Shown: positions 63,706 through 64,000 of the stretch, in pieces
Position numbering within the stretch: the first letter of the stretch is position 1
How the letters are laid out: every line of letters begins with the position of its first letter
Assembly (NCBI GenBank): GCA_963742955.1
Contig: CAVUOA010000008.1
Span: 1,488,001 to 1,552,000 of the forward strand
DNA from: CAVUOA01 sp963742955
GTDB taxonomy: Bacteria; Bacteroidota; Ignavibacteria; Tepidaquicellales; OLB5
DNA length: 64,000 nucleotides
Reading direction: 5' to 3'
Position numbers and translations under genes: made by a program
The notes under the pieces: model-generated
Databases searched by the model: none
What the model saw: only the letters and a program-made list of their open reading frames with translations
Told to the model about the DNA's origin: nothing

Positions 63706-64000
63706 TTATTTCTTGGTATCTTTCTTAACGTCTTTCTTAGTATCTTTTTTGGTATCTTTCTTTTCGTCTTTCTTCATATCTTTCTTTTCATCTTTCTTGG
63801 TTTCTTTTTTCATGTCTTTCTTTTCGTCTTTCTTCATATCTTTTTTCTCTTCCTTCATTTCATTTTCTTTTTTCACCGTTCTGTGTCTTCTGTATTTCTT
63901 GGATTTCATTTCAGCTTCTTTTTTCTGAGCATCAGTCAATGTCGGGATCTTCAAGACCTGGCCGGGGAAAATCAAGTTAGGATTGTTTATTGTTTTGTGG
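63706..64000 (-). CDS. LysM-domain protein with Lys/Asp-rich tail (partial)
   Basis: The 5-prime part is beyond the window edge. The visible protein (about 98 residues) begins in a LysM domain (NPNLIFPGQVLKIP), which binds peptidoglycan-type glycans. After a short link the last 50 residues are repeats of KKD, KKE and DMKKDEKK, highly charged and probably disordered. The stop is at 63706. The repeat units differ in sequence but not in period, suggesting expansion by slippage. Confidence 0.85.
   Translation of the reverse strand, partial: HKTINNPNLIFPGQVLKIPTLTDAQKKEAEMKSKKYRRHRTVKKENEMKEEKKDMKKDEKKDMKKETKKDEKKDMKKDEKKDTKKDTKKDVKKDTKK

Noticed and set aside
1..64000. CRISPR arrays, rRNA or tRNA genes
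   Set aside because: No regularly spaced direct repeats with unique spacers and no recognisable rRNA or tRNA sequence were seen by eye; small RNA genes cannot be fully excluded without a covariance search.

Overview
The window looks like a chromosomal stretch from an uncultured or little-studied member of the Ignavibacteria (Chlorobiota/Bacteroidota side of the tree). The evidence is two proteins with type IX secretion (T9SS) C-terminal sorting domains of the YPNPFNP type, a 2[4Fe-4S] ferredoxin of the kind seen in green sulfur bacteria, an EF-P with the TPGNLRAF loop, low GC, and intergenic spaces full of short palindromic repeats. I recognised no rRNA, tRNA, phage or CRISPR array.

Layout. 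1-7.0 kb: a zinc-ribbon protein, a LytR_C protein, rsfS, a T9SS-sorted BNR-repeat protein, and a reverse-strand accC-accB-efp block. 7.0-8.2 kb: a repeat island with a decayed RAYT transposase. 8.2-11.9 kb: a cytochrome c maturation operon (lipoprotein, ccmD, a Cys-type ccmE, ccmF) behind a good sigma-54 promoter. 13.3-25.9 kb: a reverse-strand electron-transfer locus with six multiheme c-type cytochromes (7, 14, 4, 11, 18 and 19 haem sites), a Rieske protein, a fused cytochrome b, a dihaem b-type membrane cytochrome, an outer-membrane barrel and a degenerate receiver protein, also preceded by a sigma-54-like promoter. 26-35.5 kb: small ORFs, cfa, an NtrC-family activator, a T9SS-targeted nine-haem cytochrome (third sigma-54-like promoter), a ferredoxin, a NikR-linked transporter unit and a PAS histidine kinase. 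35.9-41.7 kb: gap-pgk, an aminotransferase with a CDP-alcohol phosphatidyltransferase, and a lipoprotein with a dead trypsin-like domain. 41.9-45.5 kb: paaABCD and a TetR regulator. 45.6-54.6 kb: a MATE pump, tadA, a GxxExxY protein, mutS, tmk, a GIY-YIG nuclease, ctpA and a TSUP permease. 54.6-62.4 kb: kdpFABCDE. 62.5-64 kb: a TSUP fragment, phoH and a LysM protein cut by the window edge.

How the genes work together. Quinol oxidation by the b-type cytochromes and the Rieske/cytochrome b pair could feed periplasmic multihaem wires. From there electrons could reach an outer-membrane barrel/cytochrome group and a cell-surface cytochrome exported by T9SS. Ccm proteins would supply haem, and an NtrC-type activator could coordinate the three sigma-54-like promoters. 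Together the window has 82 putative c-haem attachment sites in seven proteins. The route is inferred; the components and promoter matches are visible in the sequence.

Nine otherwise intact genes (the 19-haem and 9-haem cytochromes, the ECF S component, paaA, MATE, mutS, tmk, ctpA, kdpE) carry ten single-base frameshifts, several in or beside homopolymers. These most likely reflect long-read assembly errors rather than gene death; I annotate them as single genes.
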